This document shows, in pieces, positions 60,946 to 64,000 of a DNA stretch of 64,000 nt. Location: assembly GCA_964236465.1 (NCBI GenBank), contig CAXSBZ010000017.1, positions 6,735-70,734 on the forward strand, in the 5' to 3' direction. The translations under genes were made by a program, and so were the position numbers. Source of the DNA: Mucilaginibacter_A sp964236465 (lineage in GTDB: Bacteria > Bacteroidota > Bacteroidia > Sphingobacteriales > Sphingobacteriaceae). Each line of letters starts with the position of its first letter. Within the stretch, counting starts at the first letter, position 1. Under the pieces are notes generated by a model that worked only from the letters and a program-made list of their open reading frames with translations, was not told the origin of the DNA and did no database searches.

Positions 60946-62700
60946 ATGAAAGTAATTACCAAAGAAGAATTTGCTAAGGCGACCAAAATTGATAAGTTGA
61001 AAATGCCCGGCTTGGCTGCTTTTTTAATGGAAATTATGAAGATCAATGATGTAAACAAACTGTTTGCACAAGCGCAGCCAAAACAAGGGCCGGAGTTTGT
61101 AGATGCGATTTTGGAAGGCATGGGTGTTGAAATTGAATTTGACCCGGCCGAATTAAAAAACATTCCAACTTCCGGTGGTTTTGTTGCAATTGCCAATCAT
61201 CCTTATGGGGGCGTGGAAGGCATGGTTTTGCTCAAAATTTTATGTATGGTAAGGCCGGATGCCAAATTGATGGCCAATTTTTTGCTCAAAAAAATCCCTA
61301 ACCTTAGTGATTATTTTATTGCGGTTAATCCTTTTGAAAATATTGAACATTCGTCCAGCATCAGCGGCCTCAAAAATACTTTAGAATTATTACGCAGCGG
61401 AACACCGATTGGTATTTTTCCTGCCGGAGAGGTTTCTACCTATAAAATTGAAAACCAGGAAGTTACAGACAGACAATGGCATCCGGTTGTAGGAAAGATC
61501 ATCGCTAAAGCAAAAGTGCCGGTTTTACCAATTTATTTTCATGGGAACAACGGTTTACTTTTTAATTTATTAAGTCTGATCCATCCAACCTTAAGAACAG
61601 CCATGCTTCCGGCAGAACTTTTTAACAAAAAAGGGCACAAAATTAAGCTGCGGATCGGCAAACCGATCAACCTGAATGAAGTGCCTTATGCGGGAAATAT
61701 AACGAAACTGTTAAATTTTCTTCGTGCCAAAACATACGCTTTAGGAACCGGATTGGAAGAAGAAAAAAAGATCTTCAACCCAAGAAATCTATTCAAGATA
61801 AAAAAAACGCCAGAACTAATTGCCTTGCCTGTACCAGTAAATCTGATAGAGAAGGAAGTAGAATTGCTGAAAGAAAACTATTTGATTTGGGTTGAAAAGA
61901 ACTATGAAGTTTTTATTGCCCCACCTTCACTTTTACCTAATACAATAAAAGAAATTGGAAGATTGCGGGAAATCACTTTCCGCGAAGTTGGTGAAGGATC
62001 AAACAAAAGTTTTGACTTAGATGAGTATGATATTTATTATAACCATCTGTTTATCTGGGATATAGAAGCAAAAATGATTGTTGGTGCTTACCGGATTGGC
62101 AAAGGTGATGAGATTTATTACAGCATGGGCAAAAAAGGGTTTTATACTGCCGAACTTTTCAAAATCAAAGGTGGCTTTTCGCCGGTTTTGAAAAGAAGTT
62201 TGGAATTAGGCCGCTCTTTTATCCGCAAAGAATATCAGCAAAAACCGCTACCCCTGTTTTTACTTTGGAAAGGGATTCTAAAATATCTGATTGATAATCC
62301 ACGCTATCGGTATTTAATTGGCCCGGTTAGTATCAGCAATAGTTTTTCCAAGTTTTCCAAATCTTTAATTGTAGATTATATCAGCAAAAACCATTTTGAC
62401 CACGAAATGGCGCAATATGTAAAACCACGCAAAAAGTTTAAAGTTGATTTTTCCAAGATAGATACAGAACTTCTTTTAGCAGGTGACAATTCGTTTAAAG
62501 TTTTGGATAATTTAATCTCGGAAGTAGAAAGCCGAAACATGAAGATTCCGGTTTTATTGCGGCAATACATTTCGCTCAATGCCAAAATTATATGCTTCAA
62601 CATTGATCCGAAATTCTCAGATTGTTTGGACGGATTTTTAGTTTTAGATCTGGAAAAAGTACCACACGAGATGTTGGAAAAGCTGGGGAAAAACTTATAA
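60946..62700 (+). CDS. Two-domain acyltransferase, OlsF-like (PlsC plus OlsB/GNAT-type)
   Basis: The 584-residue protein has an N-terminal PlsC-type acyltransferase domain, with IANHPYGGVEGMVLL near 86 (H-x5-E in place of H-x4-D) and GIFPAGEVSTYK near 160. A C-terminal GNAT-like domain has LREITFREVGEGSNKSFDLD near 343, then WDIEAKMIVGAYRIGKGDEI and ELGRSFIRKEYQ. This order matches bifunctional OlsF/GlsF enzymes that make acylated amino-acid lipids (ornithine or glycine lipids) in Bacteroidota. The ATG at 60946 is preferred over a GTG at 60937. The amino acid used is not evident. Confidence 0.8.
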   Translation: MKVITKEEFAKATKIDKLKMPGLAAFLMEIMKINDVNKLFAQAQPKQGPEFVDAILEGMGVEIEFDPAELKNIPTSGGFVAIANHPYGGVEGMVLLKILCMVRPDAKLMANFLLKKIPNLSDYFIAVNPFENIEHSSSISGLKNTLELLRSGTPIGIFPAGEVSTYKIENQEVTDRQWHPVVGKIIAKAKVPVLPIYFHGNNGLLFNLLSLIHPTLRTAMLPAELFNKKGHKIKLRIGKPINLNEVPYAGNITKLLNFLRAKTYALGTGLEEEKKIFNPRNLFKIKKTPELIALPVPVNLIEKEVELLKENYLIWVEKNYEVFIAPPSLLPNTIKEIGRLREITFREVGEGSNKSFDLDEYDIYYNHLFIWDIEAKMIVGAYRIGKGDEIYYSMGKKGFYTAELFKIKGGFSPVLKRSLELGRSFIRKEYQQKPLPLFLLWKGILKYLIDNPRYRYLIGPVSISNSFSKFSKSLIVDYISKNHFDHEMAQYVKPRKKFKVDFSKIDTELLLAGDNSFKVLDNLISEVESRNMKIPVLLRQYISLNAKIICFNIDPKFSDCLDGFLVLDLEKVPHEMLEKLGKNL

Positions 62701-62713
62701 GTTCATCAATACA

Positions 62714-62757
62714 ATGCTTCTTTTAGCACACTAATTTTCGTGTGCTAAAAGAAGCAT
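62714..62757. terminator. Perfect 18-bp hairpin of two motif copies between convergent genes
   Basis: The arms 62714-62731 and 62740-62757 are perfectly complementary and consist of the word itself (ATGCTTCTTTTAGC and GCTAAAAGAAGCAT) extended by ACAC/GTGT, with loop TAATTTTC. It is 13 bases past the acyltransferase stop and 9 bases from the stop of the opposing gene. Confidence 0.85.
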
Positions 62758-62766
62758 CATGAAAAA

Positions 62767-63267
62767 TCAATATTTAACTTTGATTTTTTTTAACAAAAAA
62801 CTTAATGCCCAGATTGGACCTATCAGCATAAAATTCAATACTGTTTTTTGTAAATTGTTTTGTGTAATAGTTTTATAACTAAAGTGATGAACGATTAAAG
62901 CTGACAACAAAATCACGCCAAACACCACTCCCATTTGCACATTATTGTTTATTTGCTTTTCAATAATGGAAATCAGATAAGTAAAAACCAGTGCTAAAAA
63001 CAGCATCAGGTAAGATAACAATGGTGATAAGTTGGAATAATAATAAATGCTGAATGCGATTACAAAAGAAGCCCAATTGAAATAACTATTGTATTGCCCA
63101 AGAAAATGCAAGTATGGAAATGGCAAAGCCCAACACAAACCTAAAATACTAAAATAGATTACAAAAGCACAAACTGCCTGAAAAATCCTGCTGTTTGGAC
63201 TTGGATAAATATTTGAATAATAATCAAAGTCAATATCCAATTTTCGTTGCTGATCTTTTGTTGGCAT
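62767..63267 (-). CDS. DUF962/Mpo1-like membrane protein
   Basis: The 166-residue protein has about four transmembrane helices. The first, VIYFSILGLCWALPFPYLHF, carries the SxLGLxWALPFP signature of the DUF962/Mpo1-like family. Yeast Mpo1 in this family is an iron-dependent dioxygenase that shortens 2-hydroxy fatty acids, using conserved His near the N-terminus. Here that segment reads YYSNIYPSPNSRIFQAVC, with Tyr and Phe where I would expect His, so catalysis may be lost. The ATG at 63267 is preferred over a TTG at 63273. Confidence 0.65.
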   Translation of the reverse strand: MPTKDQQRKLDIDFDYYSNIYPSPNSRIFQAVCAFVIYFSILGLCWALPFPYLHFLGQYNSYFNWASFVIAFSIYYYSNLSPLLSYLMLFLALVFTYLISIIEKQINNNVQMGVVFGVILLSALIVHHFSYKTITQNNLQKTVLNFMLIGPIWALSFLLKKIKVKY

Positions 63268-63335
63268 ATCCAATTTTTATCTTACAAAAAAAGCGATGAA
63301 GTATTCATCGCTTTCAATTTAGAATTTATACAAGT

Positions 63336-64000
63336 TTATTTAGCAAAAGCAACTGATCTTGTTTCTCTAATCACTGTTACTTTAATTTGGCCCGGATAAG
63401 TCATTTCCGTTTGAATACGGTTGGAAATATCTGCAGCCAAAACTTCAGATTGTGCATCCGTAATTTTCTCGCTTTCAACAACAACACGCAATTCACGACC
63501 AGCTTGTATAGCAAAAGTTTTTTCTACACCGGGATAAGACAAAGCTAGAGCTTCCAAATCTTTCAAACGTTTGATATAACTTTCAACCACTTCACGCCGT
63601 GCGCCGGGGCGTGCACCAGAGATAGCATCACAAGCTTGGATAATTGGCGAAATGATAGAAGTCATTTCCACTTCATCATGGTGGGCACCAATAGCATTAC
63701 AAACTTCCGGGTTTTCCTTATATTTTTCTGCCAGTTGCATTCCTAAAATAGCGTGTGGCAATTCCGGATTATCATCAGGCACTTTACCAATATCATGCAG
63801 CAAGCCGGCACGTTTTGCCATTTTCACATTCAGGCCTAATTCTGCAGCCATGGTTGCACAAAAGTTTGCCACTTCCCGCGAGTGTTGCAGCAAATTTTGT
63901 CCGTAAGATGAACGATAACGCATCCGGCCAACCATCCGAATCAGCGCCGGGTGCAAACCATGAATACCCAGATCGATAACCGTCCGCTCGCCAATTTCTA
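63336..64000 (-). CDS. rny: Ribonuclease Y, C-terminal part (5' end outside window)
   Basis: The frame runs off the right edge; translated from 63998 it reads EIGERTVIDLGIHGLHPALI before the first Met. The HD domain is complete: SYGQNLLQHSREVANFCATM, then RAGLLHDIGKVPDDNPELPH with the catalytic HD, and IGAHHDEVEM. The C-terminal GARPGARREVVESYIKRLKD and YPGQIKVTVIRET match RNase Y, a membrane-anchored endoribonuclease that starts mRNA decay. The missing N-terminus should hold the membrane helix, coiled coil and KH domain. Confidence 0.93.
   Translation of the reverse strand, partial: EIGERTVIDLGIHGLHPALIRMVGRMRYRSSYGQNLLQHSREVANFCATMAAELGLNVKMAKRAGLLHDIGKVPDDNPELPHAILGMQLAEKYKENPEVCNAIGAHHDEVEMTSIISPIIQACDAISGARPGARREVVESYIKRLKDLEALALSYPGVEKTFAIQAGRELRVVVESEKITDAQSEVLAADISNRIQTEMTYPGQIKVTVIRETRSVAFAK

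Overview
This window comes from a Bacteroidota chromosome, most likely Sphingobacteriales (inferred from gene content and order, not from a search). The evidence is a tamB-tamL pair whose TamA-like member is a lipoprotein, a DUF3467 gene near rpoC, -7 elements of the form TAnnTTTG, and almost no Shine-Dalgarno sequences except a strong one before rpsU. The DNA is AT-rich throughout and most AT-rich at about 22.9-33.5 kb.

Layout. 1-3.2 kb: tamB (5' end missing) and tamL, for outer-membrane assembly. 3.3-8 kb: an aspartic-protease-like protein and a lone one-module NRPS (C-A-T-TE). 8.3-18.5 kb: housekeeping genes (gyrB, a Skp-like lipoprotein, a guanine deaminase, an Hsp15-like protein, dapD, a glycosyltransferase, tsaC-like, cca-like, a pRiA4b-ORF3-like gene, miaA). 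18.5-43.5 kb: a long surface-polysaccharide locus, almost all on the minus strand. It holds an initiating sugar transferase, ADP-heptose precursor genes, glycosyltransferases, wzy, wzx, wzz and wza homologues, a four-gene set for CDP-4-keto-3,6-dideoxyglucose, and glf. 43.7-58.7 kb: the conserved information-processing block. In transcription order it runs rpsU, xerC-like, hpf, tRNA-Thr-Tyr-Gly-Thr, tuf, tRNA-Trp, secE, nusG, rplK-A-J-L, rpoB, rpoC. 58.8-64 kb: an exported MetX-like hydrolase, a ComEA-like helix-hairpin-helix protein, an OlsF-like acyltransferase, a DUF962-like membrane protein and the 3' part of rny.

The most unusual signal is not a gene. A short word, TAAAAGAAGYA, usually seen as RTAAAAGAAGYAT after an AT-rich arm and a GG/YG step, occurs about 39 times on both strands by my hand count. 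Composition predicts fewer than one. Most intergenic copies lie just past stop codons. Many form inverted pairs whose starts are about 72-81 bp apart, or tight hairpins between convergent genes. Fourteen copies lie inside genes and use at least four different reading frames, so selection seems to act on the DNA word and not on a peptide. This resembles the DNA uptake sequences of Neisseriaceae and Pasteurellaceae, which also double as terminators, but I know of none described in Bacteroidota. A dispersed palindromic repeat family is the main alternative.
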